Part shown: positions 55,593 to 63,828 of the stretch, one piece after another | Numbering within the stretch: the first letter of the stretch is position 1 | How the letters are laid out: each line of letters starts with the position of its first letter | From: Desmospora profundinema | Lineage (GTDB): Bacteria; Bacillota; Bacilli; Thermoactinomycetales; DSM-45169 | NCBI RefSeq assembly: GCF_031454155.1 | Contig: NZ_JAVDQG010000005.1 | Location: forward strand, 62,001 to 126,000 | Direction of reading: 5' to 3' | DNA length: 64,000 bases | Notes under the pieces: generated by a model | Told to the model about the DNA's origin: nothing | Seen by the model: the letters and a program-made list of their open reading frames with translations, nothing else | Databases searched by the model: none | Position numbers and translations under genes: made by a program

Positions 55593-55613
55593 CGTTTTTC
55601 CGTCCTATTCTCA

Positions 55614-56906
55614 TTATGCCGCATTTTTACTGTTGGATACAAGTAGGTCGATCGTTTTTCGGATCTTCAATTCGTCTTTAATCTGACCCATTCCGCCCTG
55701 AGCCGTCAGCAGCCGGCGCACTTCTTCCAGGTCCCGGTTCATCTGTTCGGCCAGTTTTTTCAATTCCTCTTCCACTTCTTCATCACTTACCTGGATGGAC
55801 TCTTCCTCAGCAATGGCTTCCAACACGAGGTTGGCCCGCACTTTTTTCTCCGCATCTTCCTTAAACTGTTCCCGAATGGCGGAGAGTTCCTGACCCGTAA
55901 ACTGGGAGTATTGCTCCAGGTTGATTCCCTGCATGGACAGCTGCTGTTCAAAGTGGCGTAACATATGGTCGATCTCATGCTCCACCATGACGGACGGCAG
56001 TTCAATCTCGGCATTGTTGGCCGCTTGCTCCACCAGAGTATTCCGTTTGTGATTTTCTTCTTCCTGCTTCTTTTGCTCATTCAGTTTATTCTCAATATCG
56101 GCTTTCAATTCTTCCAAGGTGTCAAACTCACTAACATCCTGGGCGAATTCATCATCCAGTTCGGGAAGTTGCATCCGTTTGATCTCATGCAATTTCACCT
56201 TGAATACGGCCTCTTTGCCTGCCAGTTCCTCGGCGTGGTACTCCTCGGGGAATGTCACTTTTACTTCTTTTTCTTCCCCTTGCTTTAATCCCACGAGCTG
56301 TTCTTCGAAACCGGGAATAAATTGGCCGGATCCCACTTCCAGGTTGTACTGCTCGGCTTTCCCGCCTTCAAAGGGCTCGCCGTCGACAAATCCTTCAAAG
56401 TCGATAATCACCCGGTCTTTTTCTTCCACTTGCCCGTCTTCCACCACGACGAGCTCTCCTTGCCTCTCCTGCATCCGTTTCAGTTCGGCATCCACATCTT
56501 CCGGTTTTACGGAGAAATCTTCTTCCGGAATTTCCAGCCCTTTGTATTCACCCAGTTCCACTTCAGGCTTGACGGTTACCGTCGCCTTAAAGATGAAAGG
56601 GTTCCCTTTTTCCAGTTGGTCGATATCGATCTCCGGCTGATCTACGGGATCAATCTTCGTCTCTTCGACAGCGGATTGGTAAGCTTTCGGCAGCAAGATG
56701 TCCAATGCATCCTGGTACAGAGCTTCCACTCCGAAGCGCTTTTCAAAAATCGGACGGGGCACACGGCCCTTGCGGAACCCAGGGATGTTCACCTTCTTGA
56801 CCACTTTACGGAAGGCTTGATCCAGCGCTTCCTCCAGTTGTGCCTCATCTACTTCAACCGTCAGAACACCACGGTTTTTCTCTGTTTTCTCCCAGCTTGC
56901 CTTCAT
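55614..56906 (-). CDS. tig: Trigger factor
   Basis: A 430-residue ribosome-associated chaperone and peptidyl-prolyl isomerase. The ribosome-docking signature [17 protein letters not shown] is in the N-terminal domain (about 44-60). The FKBP-type domain (160-245) includes [19 protein letters not shown], and the C-terminal substrate cradle is helical. Length matches B. subtilis Tig (424). It has its own promoter and is the first gene of this run. Confidence 0.97.
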   Translation of the reverse strand: MKASWEKTEKNRGVLTVEVDEAQLEEALDQAFRKVVKKVNIPGFRKGRVPRPIFEKRFGVEALYQDALDILLPKAYQSAVEETKIDPVDQPEIDIDQLEKGNPFIFKATVTVKPEVELGEYKGLEIPEEDFSVKPEDVDAELKRMQERQGELVVVEDGQVEEKDRVIIDFEGFVDGEPFEGGKAEQYNLEVGSGQFIPGFEEQLVGLKQGEEKEVKVTFPEEYHAEELAGKEAVFKVKLHEIKRMQLPELDDEFAQDVSEFDTLEELKADIENKLNEQKKQEEENHKRNTLVEQAANNAEIELPSVMVEHEIDHMLRHFEQQLSMQGINLEQYSQFTGQELSAIREQFKEDAEKKVRANLVLEAIAEEESIQVSDEEVEEELKKLAEQMNRDLEEVRRLLTAQGGMGQIKDELKIRKTIDLLVSNSKNAA

Positions 56907-56992
56907 CGATCAGTTCCCTCCTGACAACATACATTCGACTACAGGATGATCAAGGCCGATACTCCTTCTATCCCGTGCAATTACAACCTCCT

Positions 56993-57020
56993 CATTATAC
57001 CATATGAAGGGGCCTTTGCA
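56993..57020 (-). promoter_or_regulatory. Sigma-A-type promoter of tig
   Basis: Minus-strand TTGCAA (57020-57015) and a perfect TATAAT (56998-56993) are separated by 16 nt, about 85 nt upstream of the start codon. The IS605-type remnant begins just beyond it. Confidence 0.75.
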
Positions 57021-57158
57021 AGGGAACGGCCAGATACAACAAACGGTGTGACTTGCTCCACACGGCTAAAGCCGTGGGCTTCTCGGATCATGGGGTGCGG
57101 CAACCCGCTACCCTCTCCCGAAGGCTCCGCCCGAGCCTAAAAACGTTCGATTTCAAGC

Positions 57159-57323
57159 TAGTGCCCCTTCAGGTAACTTCGATCTGTTTTTCATGGCCTT
57201 TACGCGGACAAGTCGGTCGGCTTGGTTTTCCGTCTTCGCTCCATGCGTGGCAGAGTCGACTCCGCCGGAAAACCAAGCCTCCCTCCACGTAAACACGATC
57301 GATATTGGTAGAAGGGGCACTAG
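57159..57323. repeat. Diverged inverted repeat inside the IS605 remnant
   Basis: CTAGTGCCCCTTC (57159-57171) recurs inverted as GAAGGGGCACTAG (57311-57323). Inside it, GGCTTGGTTTTCCG (near 57218-57231) recurs inverted as CGGAAAACCAAGCC (near 57266-57279). Intervening stretches are also similar (TTTACGCGGA against TTTACGTGGA). Two diverged copies of the same element end thus face each other. Confidence 0.7.
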
Positions 57324-57619
57324 TTAACCTTATTTTCCGGTACGAAGCCGATGGCTCGATGAAGAATGTTTCGCGCCCCGTTGAGATCCCGATCCACTCT
57401 GTAGCCACAGCGACAAGAGTGAACGCGGTCATTGAGGTCTTTCTTCACGATCCGACCACATTGCGAACAATCCTGGGACGTGTTGTGAGGATCAACCAAC
57501 TTCACTTCCTTACCAGCCCATTCTGCCTTGTAAGTGGTAAAGTCGATCAACTGTCGCCAAGCGGCATCCGCAATCTTTTTGACCAGGGGACGGTTTTTCA
57601 CCATCCCTTTGATGTTAAG
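57320..57619 (-). pseudogene. tnpB: tnpB C-terminal fragment (inverted part)
   Basis: This frame reads LNIKGMVKNRPLVKKIADAAW at its start, then YKAEWAGKEVKLVDP, the zinc ribbon (SQDCSQCGRIV and SCRCGYRVDRD) and DRDLNGARNIL, ending near residue 94. This is the RuvC-II to RuvC-III and zinc-finger portion of the TnpB nuclease. It begins exactly where the plus-strand fragment would be expected to continue, so the intact gene was probably split by an inversion with a breakpoint near 57620. Confidence 0.85.
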
Positions 57620-57621
57620 AA

Positions 57622-57900
57622 ATCGAGCCTCCCCCCAAGAAACCCAGTGGCAAACGGGTAGGGGTGGACCTGGGAGTGAAACACTTTGCGGTCACTTCAG
57701 ACAACGAGTTCTTCCCGGCGATGCGCTTTTTGGAAAAGGGGTTAAGAAAGATCAAGCGATTACAACGAATGGTATCCCGTCGAAAGAAAGGTTCGAACCG
57801 TCGGCGCAAAGCAGTGAGGCTGTTGGCGAACGCTTATGAGAGGGTGGCAATCAACGAAAAGACCTAGCTCATAAAATCAGCCGATCCCTCGTGGATTCAC
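57622..57900 (+). pseudogene. tnpB: tnpB RuvC-I fragment with frameshift
   Basis: The frame reads IEPPPKKPSGKRVGVDLGVK (first RuvC Asp in VDLG), then FAVTSDNEFF and LRKIKRLQRMVSRRKKGSNR. A one-base deletion near 57846 (GTGGCA-ATCAACG) turns the expected VANQRKDLAHKISRSLVDS into VAINEKT and a stop; the correct reading resumes in the next frame. The N-terminal 150 or more residues of TnpB are absent. Its end (SLVDS) and the start of the minus-strand fragment (LNIKG) are adjacent in intact TnpB proteins. Confidence 0.85.
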
Positions 57901-58126
57901 CCCCTCTTATGAATATTTCACCATAGGGGATCATGTGTTTGGATTCAGACAAAAACTGTCAAACTTAAAAGAGGGAAGAGAAAGGAAGCCCTCCCTCATC
58001 CGACGCTCGCTTTCATCCCAACCCTAAAGGGCTGGGTTTTCTTGTTCGCTATCTATAAGAAAAAGCCCCCAAACGTCATGGGGACATAAACATGAAAGGT
58101 GCAACTCCATCCATTACAAAACCAGC

Positions 58127-58551
58127 TGGTGTCCCAGGAGGGATTCGAACCCCCGACCGACGGCTTAGCATACCACTATGGCTTTCGCCACCAACAAACG
58201 TTGTTTGTGGTCTGGACTATATCTTCACCATTTCAGGTGCGGCACGTATAGTCTCTACGGAACCTCACGATAATCATGTGCAACATTCGCATGTTGCGCC
58301 TAATTATTCTTCGGAGTTTCTACCCTCAAGCAGATCAAATCAACTTGAGCCTTTAAAACTCCTCAATCTCCTTTTGTTTTATATGGTGCATCATGCCACC
58401 TCGAAAGGAGATCGTAAGTTTCCTCGGTATTACCATCAGCACGATCTGTTAAGGCTTCACCGATATAGTGCCGTCCACTCCATAGGTTTCTGTTTCCCTA
58501 TAGAGGCTCCTTATTGAAGGCCGTTGCTCTATCCAGCTGAGCTACTGGGAC
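58127..58551 (-). tRNA. tRNA-Arg(UCU), anticodon loop interrupted by an intron
   Basis: The 5' exon (58551-58517, 35 nt) contains acceptor strand GTCCCAG, TA, D-arm GCTC...GAGC, anticodon stem ACGGC and loop bases CTT. The 3' exon (58168-58127, 42 nt) continues CTAA, GCCGT, variable CGGTC, T-arm GGGGG TTCGAAT CCCTC, acceptor CTGGGAC, A73 and an encoded CCA. Joined, they give a 77-nt cloverleaf with all stems paired and a 7-nt loop CTTCTAA, anticodon UCU for AGA/AGG codons. The interruption is between U34 and C35. Without splicing the gene could not give a tRNA. Confidence 0.95.
58169..58516 (-). ncRNA. Group I self-splicing intron in tRNA-Arg(UCU)
   Basis: A 348-nt insertion. The 5' exon ends in U and the intron ends in G, as group I splicing requires. 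An internal guide GGAGCC in the first dozen intron bases can pair with exon GGCCUU, giving a terminal U-G wobble (P1). Core elements in order are P-like ATCGGTGAAG (58463-58455), Q-like TAATACCGAG (58432-58423; CGGT/ACCG forms P4), R GTAGAGACTATA (58258-58247) and S AAGATATAGTCC (58225-58214). R and S match the group I consensus closely and pair as P7. No homing-endonuclease frame is present. It should splice as RNA with a guanosine cofactor. Confidence 0.93.
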
Positions 58552-58663
58552 CCAAACACGGAGTTACACGTACCTACCATTATAACATGAAAGTCGGCTC
58601 CGTCAAGATATCCACGCGGTTTTCACAGATGGAGCTCTTCGATCAGCATATTCGCCGGCACGG

Positions 58664-59188
58664 TCAAGGTGCCGGCTTCCAATCAAAGATTCCTCCCCGC
58701 TCCGGTACGGCAGCGCCGTCTGGGGTAAAATAACTCACCCGAACCCGGCTTTCCGACTCCGTCTCCAAAACCGCAAAGGTGGGATGCGCAAAGCCGCGCG
58801 GCTGGGTGATGCTGCCTGGATTGATCAAAAGGACATCCCCCAATTGTTCGCAGAGCGGATAATGGGAATGGCCAAAACAAGCGATTCTCGCCCCCAACTC
58901 TTCAGCCCGGTAACGAACCGGAAGCAGGGAGGTCTTCACTTGATGAAGATGTCCATGCACCACCAAAAAGCGCCATTTTCCACCGTCCCAGTACTCCTCT
59001 TCCGGAACCGGTTCCCAATCGCAGTTGCCGCGAACCACCGTCAGGGAAGTCCGCGGCAACCGATCTCGGTCGGTGCAAAAATCCCCGCAGTGAATGACGT
59101 GATCGGCGCCTTCCCGCTCCACGATCCGATGAAGAAGTTTTTCTTCCCCATGGGAGTCACTGACGATCAGGATGCGCAACAACCTCAC
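58664..59188 (-). CDS. ysnB: YsnB/YfcE-type metallophosphoesterase
   Basis: A 174-residue calcineurin-like phosphodiesterase. Metal-binding motifs are intact: SDSHGEEK near the N-terminus, HCGDF, VRGNCDW (GNCD), VHGHLHQVKTS (GHxH) and CFGHSHYP, followed by LLINPGSITQPR. The substrate is unknown; relatives hydrolyse phosphodiesters or protein phosphates. The start is GTG at 59188, or one of the following TTG codons, behind GGGGAG. The order rph-rdgB-ysnB follows B. subtilis. Confidence 0.93.
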   Translation of the reverse strand: MRLLRILIVSDSHGEEKLLHRIVEREGADHVIHCGDFCTDRDRLPRTSLTVVRGNCDWEPVPEEEYWDGGKWRFLVVHGHLHQVKTSLLPVRYRAEELGARIACFGHSHYPLCEQLGDVLLINPGSITQPRGFAHPTFAVLETESESRVRVSYFTPDGAAVPERGGIFDWKPAP

Positions 59189-59205
59189 TCCCCTTTTTCC
59201 CTGAC

Positions 59206-59244
59206 CAGCACAAGTCTCGCCTCGGTCACTTTGTTCCCGGGTCT
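59206..59244. repeat. Short interspersed repeat, copy A
   Basis: This 39-nt sequence, with core ACAAGTCTCGCCTCGGTC, matches 60692-60730 at 34 of 39 positions without gaps. It starts directly after the rdgB stop (minus strand) and fills most of the rdgB-ysnB gap. A shorter match (17 nt, one mismatch to the flank of copy B) is at 49191-49207. Confidence 0.7.
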
Positions 59245-59246
59245 CG

Positions 59247-59882
59247 CTATGAAAACTGATATCGATCTTTTAGGGATATGATTAGTTTCTCCACCGCCCG
59301 TGCCCGGTGGCTGATGCGGTTTTTTTCTGACCGTGCCAATTGGGCCATAGTCTGATTTCGGTCAGGCAACCAAAACAAGGGGTCGTAACCAAAACCATGT
59401 TCCCCTTTGGATTCCTCTGCGATATAACCAGGACATTCCCCACGCACGATTCGGGTGGGCTCCCCTGGAACGGCCAACGCCAACGCGCAGACAAACGCAG
59501 CCCCCCTCTCCTGAGGGGGGATTCCCTCCAATTCGGAAAGAAGCTTTGCATTATTCTCCGCATCTGTGGCATGCTCACCGGCATACCGGGCGGAACGCAC
59601 CCCGGGAGCCCCTTGCAACGCCTTTACAGCCAGACCGGAATCATCCGCCGCTACTGGGCGCTGGAGATGATGGGCAATGGTTTCCGCTTTTTTGACCGCA
59701 TTTCCCTCAAACGTATCCCGGTCTTCCACGATGGCGGGCAATCCGGAAAAAGCAGATAACCCCACCACCCGGATTCCCAGTGATGAATACACCATCGCGT
59801 TTAGTTCTTCCACCTTGTGGCGATTTCCTGTGGCAATAACCAGTTCACTCCACTGCCAGGTTTCCTTTTTCGTTTCGGCCAT
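59247..59882 (-). CDS. rdgB: XTP/dITP diphosphatase (RdgB/HAM1 family)
   Basis: A 211-residue nucleotide-pool cleaner that hydrolyses inosine and xanthosine triphosphates to monophosphates. The N-terminal signature [41 protein letters not shown] and the C-terminal [14 protein letters not shown] are all family landmarks. ATG at 59882 follows GGAGGAGAGGG and overlaps the rph 3' end by 38 nt. B. subtilis name ysnA. Confidence 0.96.
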   Translation of the reverse strand: MAETKKETWQWSELVIATGNRHKVEELNAMVYSSLGIRVVGLSAFSGLPAIVEDRDTFEGNAVKKAETIAHHLQRPVAADDSGLAVKALQGAPGVRSARYAGEHATDAENNAKLLSELEGIPPQERGAAFVCALALAVPGEPTRIVRGECPGYIAEESKGEHGFGYDPLFWLPDRNQTMAQLARSEKNRISHRARAVEKLIISLKDRYQFS

Positions 59883-60624
59883 GTCCCTCTCCTCCGATCC
59901 AACCGGCGGCTTCTCCCAACAAATCCCGTTGTTGTTGGACCAATTGCTCCGTTCCTTCTTTGGCCAATGCCAGCAGTCGGGTCAATTCATCGGAAGAAAA
60001 GGGGGATTCTTCACCCGTTCCCTGCACTTCTACATACTGACCGCTTCCGGTCATCACCACATTCATATCCACCTGCGCCTTTGAATCCTCTTCATAGCAC
60101 AGATCTAAACAAGGAACGTCATCCACGATGCCCACACTGGTAGCAGCCAAAAAATCGTTGACGGGGAGACGAGACAGGGACTTCCCCTTCACCAGACCCC
60201 ACAACGCTTGAACGACAGCCACATAAGCACCGGTAATGGCAGCGGTCCGTGTCCCCCCATCCGCCTGGATCACATCGCAATCCAGCCACACCGTCCGCTC
60301 TCCCAGTTTATCAAGGGAAATAACGGAGCGTAAACTGCGCCCGATCAACCGTTGGATCTCCATCGTGCGCCCACCCACTTTTCCTTTGCTGGATTCCCGA
60401 ATCGTCCGGGTCTGGGTCGCACGGGGAAGCATGGCGTATTCAGCGGTCACCCACCCTTTTCCCGATCCGCGCAAAAACGGGGGTACCCGATCTTCCACCG
60501 ATGCGGTGCAGATCACTTTGGTTTCACCGACACATATATAGACGGACCCTTCCGCATGCTTGATAAAATCCGGAATCATCTCCACTTTCCTGAGTTCATT
60601 TGCTTTTCGTCCGTCCACTCTCAA
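59845..60624 (-). CDS. rph: Ribonuclease PH
   Basis: A 259-residue phosphorolytic 3' exonuclease for tRNA maturation. Phosphate- and RNA-binding landmarks are [56 protein letters not shown] and [21 protein letters not shown]. The frame stays open to 60687, but TTG at 60624 gives M-R-V-D-G-R, the usual RNase PH start, with GGAGGGG 6 nt upstream, so I place the start there. It is followed by rdgB. Confidence 0.96.
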   Translation of the reverse strand: MRVDGRKANELRKVEMIPDFIKHAEGSVYICVGETKVICTASVEDRVPPFLRGSGKGWVTAEYAMLPRATQTRTIRESSKGKVGGRTMEIQRLIGRSLRSVISLDKLGERTVWLDCDVIQADGGTRTAAITGAYVAVVQALWGLVKGKSLSRLPVNDFLAATSVGIVDDVPCLDLCYEEDSKAQVDMNVVMTGSGQYVEVQGTGEESPFSSDELTRLLALAKEGTEQLVQQQRDLLGEAAGWIGGEGHGRNEKGNLAVE

Positions 60625-60654
60625 TGGCGACCCCTCCATGCCAATGGTTTCCTC

Positions 60655-60663
60655 ATTATAACA
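60655..60663 (-). promoter_or_regulatory. Extended -10 promoter of rph
   Basis: Minus-strand TGT followed by perfect TATAAT (60660-60655) lies 30 nt before the TTG start of rph. No good -35 is seen. Confidence 0.5.
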
Positions 60664-60691
60664 CAGCCCCAGGGGCAAACGAAGCACTTAC

Positions 60692-60730
60692 CGGCACAAG
60701 CCTCGCCTCGGTCTCTTCTTTCCCGGGTCT
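60692..60730. repeat. Short interspersed repeat, copy B
   Basis: The second copy of the 39-nt repeat (34/39 identical to 59206-59244), with core ACAAGCCTCGCCTCGGTC. It lies in the gerM-rph gap, between the gerM terminator and the rph promoter. Confidence 0.7.
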
Positions 60731-60751
60731 TAACTAAACAGTGTTCCAAAA

Positions 60752-60778
60752 AAGAAAAAAGAGGCGTTCTCACCTCTT
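60752..60778 (-). terminator. Probable terminator of gerM
   Basis: AAGAGG (60759-60764) pairs with CCTCTT (60773-60778). On the minus strand a run of six T follows. It lies about 80 nt past the gerM stop. Confidence 0.72.
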
Positions 60779-60855
60779 CATCATGCTTCCTCACGGGAAA
60801 ACCATACACTTGCCAGTATCTTGATCGAAATCGCTCCCGGATCCTCCCTATGCAC

Positions 60856-61890
60856 TTACAGGCCGTTTGGGTTGATTCGTTTGGGGCGAACCACCGGTTT
60901 GTCAAATCCTTCACCAATCGCATCCGCCTCTCCATCCACGGTGATCTTCACTTGTTTGGCATCTGTGTTTTCAGTCAAAGAGAGAACGATGGTGTTGAGA
61001 GCATCCTTGGAAGCTTCCTGCTCGTCACTGTATTGCAGTAATTCCTTGCCGAAATCTGCTACAGCCGTGTCACCCTCGATCTTTACACTGTTCACTCGGG
61101 TCGATTCGGACAGGGCTGTCACCAATTCCGAACCGTGTTGCGGCCCTTTCACCAGTTCCTTCAACGCTGCTTCTGCCATGTTCTTTTCCCGGTTGATCAT
61201 GCGGGTTACCGGCACATAATACACTTTGTTATCTTCTGTCTGTCCGAGAAAATATAAGGTGACAGGCATACTGGAGCTGGCGTTTACACCCTGAGAGAGT
61301 TCCAGGTTGATACCACTGTTCCGATTCAAGCCTTGTGTGGGATTTTTCCCTTTCGGCATGGCTTCCAAGGGCCGACCATCCACCCGGATGTCCACCCGTT
61401 CAACGGAATCAAAACTGGTCAGGCTCCATGTAACCGCACTGAGAATCTTTTCTTCCAGGGAAGCGTCATAGGACAAAAATTCCTTTGAGAAGTCGATGGT
61501 GGCCGTTCCTTTCCGAATATCCAGCCCCTTGATCTGAGTCCCCTCCGGCAAAATTCCCTTGAATCCCTTCGGCAGCATATCTGCTCCCGGGCCGTCCTCC
61601 ACCATATACTTTAAGGCTTCCTTGGCGATCCCTTCCACCTTGGGAATATTGAGCGCATATGGAACCACGTATCCCGTATCGGTGAGAAAATAAAGCTCCA
61701 GTCCCTCCTCTTCCTTTGCCGCCGATTCTTCTTCCTTAGTCTCCGATTCTTCCTTTTTTTCATCATCGCCGGATGCTTGGGGCGGTGGATCGATCGGAGC
61801 CGATTCTTTTTCCGGCCCAAACAGGCAGCCCGTCAGGACCAACGGTACCAACATCAGGACCATGGCCACCCGCAACAAGGATTTCCGCAT
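60856..61890 (-). CDS. gerM: Germination/sporulation lipoprotein GerM
   Basis: A 344-residue lipoprotein with two GerMN domains (about 80-185 and 210-330), for example ELYFLTDTGYVVPYALNIP and VTLYFLGQTEDNKVYYVPVTR. In B. subtilis GerM is part of the A-Q channel ring complex between mother cell and forespore. The signal peptide ends in LVLTGC. A Glu/Lys-rich linker follows. The frame extends upstream to 62028, but ATG at 61890 (MRKSLLRVAM) has AGGAGGG 6 nt upstream and begins the signal peptide. Confidence 0.93.
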   Translation of the reverse strand: MRKSLLRVAMVLMLVPLVLTGCLFGPEKESAPIDPPPQASGDDEKKEESETKEEESAAKEEEGLELYFLTDTGYVVPYALNIPKVEGIAKEALKYMVEDGPGADMLPKGFKGILPEGTQIKGLDIRKGTATIDFSKEFLSYDASLEEKILSAVTWSLTSFDSVERVDIRVDGRPLEAMPKGKNPTQGLNRNSGINLELSQGVNASSSMPVTLYFLGQTEDNKVYYVPVTRMINREKNMAEAALKELVKGPQHGSELVTALSESTRVNSVKIEGDTAVADFGKELLQYSDEQEASKDALNTIVLSLTENTDAKQVKITVDGEADAIGEGFDKPVVRPKRINPNGL

Positions 61891-62012
61891 GTTCTTCCCT
61901 CCTGGGACAAAGTCTAGTACATGTATACGAGCCCTCCGGAAAAATATCACTTGTTTTGCAGGCGGGTTGAAATAATAAAAGAAACCGCGTAAGGCAAAGA
62001 TTCCTTTGACAA

Positions 62013-62038
62013 CCGAAAAGCCCCGCAAAGGCGGGGCT
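62013..62038 (-). terminator. Intrinsic terminator of murI
   Basis: AGCCCCGC (62019-62026) pairs with GCGGGGCT (62031-62038) around a 4-nt loop. TTTT follows on the minus strand. Confidence 0.85.
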
Positions 62039-62088
62039 GTATCGTAAGGGGTTAAATCTGGCGATAAGCGGAATCAGTCTAAGCAAGT

Positions 62089-62931
62089 TCAGCGGATGAC
62101 TGAAGTCGGCAGCGATTCTGTTTGTTCCTGCTCCACCCGGACCGGCCGATCCAGCCAGTCTTCGGCGATCGTCCGGAACGAATCCGGATCCCCGCTGGTA
62201 AAAAAGAGGGATTCCCGCTGATTTTCTTCTACCAACAATCCTTTATGATACAAGATCGTGCTTAGTTCTCTCGCCGTTTCCTCAGCAGAACTGATCAGAA
62301 CGACTTCCTCCCCCATTTCACGAGTGATCAGAGGAGCGATCAACGGATAATGCGTACATCCGAGGATTAATGTATCCAGTCCCTGCCCTTTTAAAGGAGC
62401 CAACGCTTGGCGTACGACATCCCGGGCCAGTTTGGTGTCACCGCTTCCGCTCTCCACCAACGGAACCAAGGTGGGGCAAGCGTGGCTGACCACCTTTAAA
62501 GTCGGGTCGATCCGCTTCAATGCCCTCTCATAGGCACCGCTTTGCACGGTCCCTTGGGTCCCGATGACACCGATTCGCCCGCCGGTGGACACCTTGATCG
62601 CGGCACGGGCACCGGGTGTGACTACCCCCAACACAGGGATTGCAAACTGTTCGCGAATATCCTGCAGAGCAACAGCCGTAGCGGTATTACAAGCGATAAC
62701 CAGCGCTTTTAAAGGGTAACGGGATAAAAAATGAACGATTTCCGTTGTAAACATTCGCACTTCGCGGGCTGATCGTGGTCCGTATGGACACCGCATCGTG
62801 TCTCCGAAATAAACGACTGCCTCTTTCGGCAACTGTCGGAACACTTCCTTGACGACGGTTAGTCCTCCGACACCGGAGTCCAAGATGCCGATGGCCCCTT
62901 GCGTTCGACCCTGTTGATCCATCGTTGTCAA
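62089..62931 (-). CDS. murI: Glutamate racemase
   Basis: A 280-residue cofactor-independent racemase that makes D-glutamate for peptidoglycan. The two catalytic cysteines are in IACNTATAVAL and LILGCTHYPLI. The N-terminal signature GILDSGVGGLTVV and the DTMRCPYGPRS block (substrate loop) are present. The start is TTG at 62931 or ATG at 62922; GGGGGA lies just upstream of both. B. subtilis names it racE, in the order ysmB-racE-gerM-rph, as here. Confidence 0.96.
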   Translation of the reverse strand: MTTMDQQGRTQGAIGILDSGVGGLTVVKEVFRQLPKEAVVYFGDTMRCPYGPRSAREVRMFTTEIVHFLSRYPLKALVIACNTATAVALQDIREQFAIPVLGVVTPGARAAIKVSTGGRIGVIGTQGTVQSGAYERALKRIDPTLKVVSHACPTLVPLVESGSGDTKLARDVVRQALAPLKGQGLDTLILGCTHYPLIAPLITREMGEEVVLISSAEETARELSTILYHKGLLVEENQRESLFFTSGDPDSFRTIAEDWLDRPVRVEQEQTESLPTSVIR

Positions 62932-63076
62932 CTATCCCCCAGTCTCATCCATTCTTTCGATTCGATATATTATATGGAAAATTCAGTGAGCCCGCTTCAG
63001 CAGAAGACCAAGGCTTTTCCTACAACTATGACGATCATTGTAGCAAAGTTCTGCAAAGAGCGAAACCGGGGAACGG

Positions 63077-63103
63077 AAAAACTCCCCGCAAAAAACAGGG
63101 AGT
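63077..63103 (-). terminator. Terminator overlapping the 3' end of the marR gene
   Basis: ACTCCC (63081-63086) pairs with GGGAGT (63098-63103), with TTTTT on the minus strand after the stem. It touches the stop codon of the MarR gene. Confidence 0.75.
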
Positions 63104-63549
63104 CATTTCTTCATCTCCTGATGAAGCAGAGACAGATGTTTAGCCATTTCCTTAACCTCTTCTTCCGAAAAATGGGAGAGAACTTCCGACAGATATGCCT
63201 GACGGGCTTTCATCACATCCCGGATAATCGAGGCGCCCCGATCCAAAAGGTGGATACGAACCACGCGACGATCACGATCATCGCGAACCCGTTCTACTAA
63301 TTCATTTTTCTCCATCCGATCAATCAGGTCCGTCATCGTACTGCAAGCCAAAAACATTTTTTGACTCAGTTCTCCGATGGTCATGTCCCCATCCTCGTTC
63401 AGCCACAAAAGCGCAGTGAATTGAGGCGGGGTAATGGGGAACTCATTCAGGATATCGCGACCCTTCCGTTTCACGATCACGCTGATCTCCCGGACCAGGC
63501 GTTCAATTTCCGCTACCGTTTCAACGGACAGTTTTGCGTTAGTTTCCAT
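63103..63549 (-). CDS. MarR-family transcriptional regulator (YsmB-like)
   Basis: A 148-residue winged-helix regulator. The helix-turn-helix reads MTIGELSQKMFLACSTMTDLIDRM and the wing is LVERVRDDRDRRVVRIHLLD, both typical of MarR. Helices at both ends provide dimerisation. ATG at 63549 (METNAKLSVETV) has AAGGAG 8 nt upstream and is preferred over the frame start at 63591. Ligand and targets are unknown. Its place before murI-gerM matches ysmB in B. subtilis. Confidence 0.9.
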   Translation of the reverse strand: METNAKLSVETVAEIERLVREISVIVKRKGRDILNEFPITPPQFTALLWLNEDGDMTIGELSQKMFLACSTMTDLIDRMEKNELVERVRDDRDRRVVRIHLLDRGASIIRDVMKARQAYLSEVLSHFSEEEVKEMAKHLSLLHQEMKK

Positions 63550-63828
63550 CACATAAACTCCTTCATATTCTTCTCCCGGGGTCAATTGCATTGTTTCCCA
63601 CCGTGTTGTTATTCAACCGTATATTCCGCCCATAGAAAGTTCAGAATCGTGAATCATCCTTGGATTTCCTGCTATCATCGTACCGAAACGTGAAACGGGT
63701 TACAAGTCCGTAAGTGAATTTACCAAGAAAGAGACCGTCGTTTTCCCTCTGAAAACCAGCGGAATAGGGGGTTTTTTCCCACCTGACAACAGCAGAGAAA
63801 ATGGATACCGGAAAACAGAAACTCTAGA

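Larger units (their letters stand above)
57041..58045. mobile_element. Rearranged IS200/IS605-family element remnant
   Basis: The left part has a subterminal hairpin CACGGCT-AA-AGCCGTG (57060-57075) followed by GGCTTCTC, typical of IS200/IS605-group ends. The right part ends with a CCAACCCTAAAGGGCTGG hairpin (58017-58036) and TTTTCTTG. Between them are two tnpB fragments pointing in opposite directions (57320-57619 minus and 57622-57900 plus) and no tnpA. The boundaries are approximate because neither the target site nor an intact relative can be compared. Non-functional. Confidence 0.8.

Noticed and set aside
55532-55613. CtsR heptad operator upstream of clpP, and likewise for clpX and lonA
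   Set aside because: No tandem GGTCAAA heptads in these gaps. The single GGTCAAA near 20905 lies before the BCCT gene and has no partner.
57056-57080. Hairpin at 57060-57075 as a transcription terminator
   Set aside because: No T run follows on either strand, and the CACGGCT-AA-AGCCGTG plus GGCTTCTC pattern fits an IS200/IS605 end better.
58092-58517. Plus-strand open frame of 141 codons across the tRNA-Arg region
   Set aside because: It lies antisense to the tRNA exons and intron, has no recognisable domain, and its coding look is explained by the structured RNA gene.
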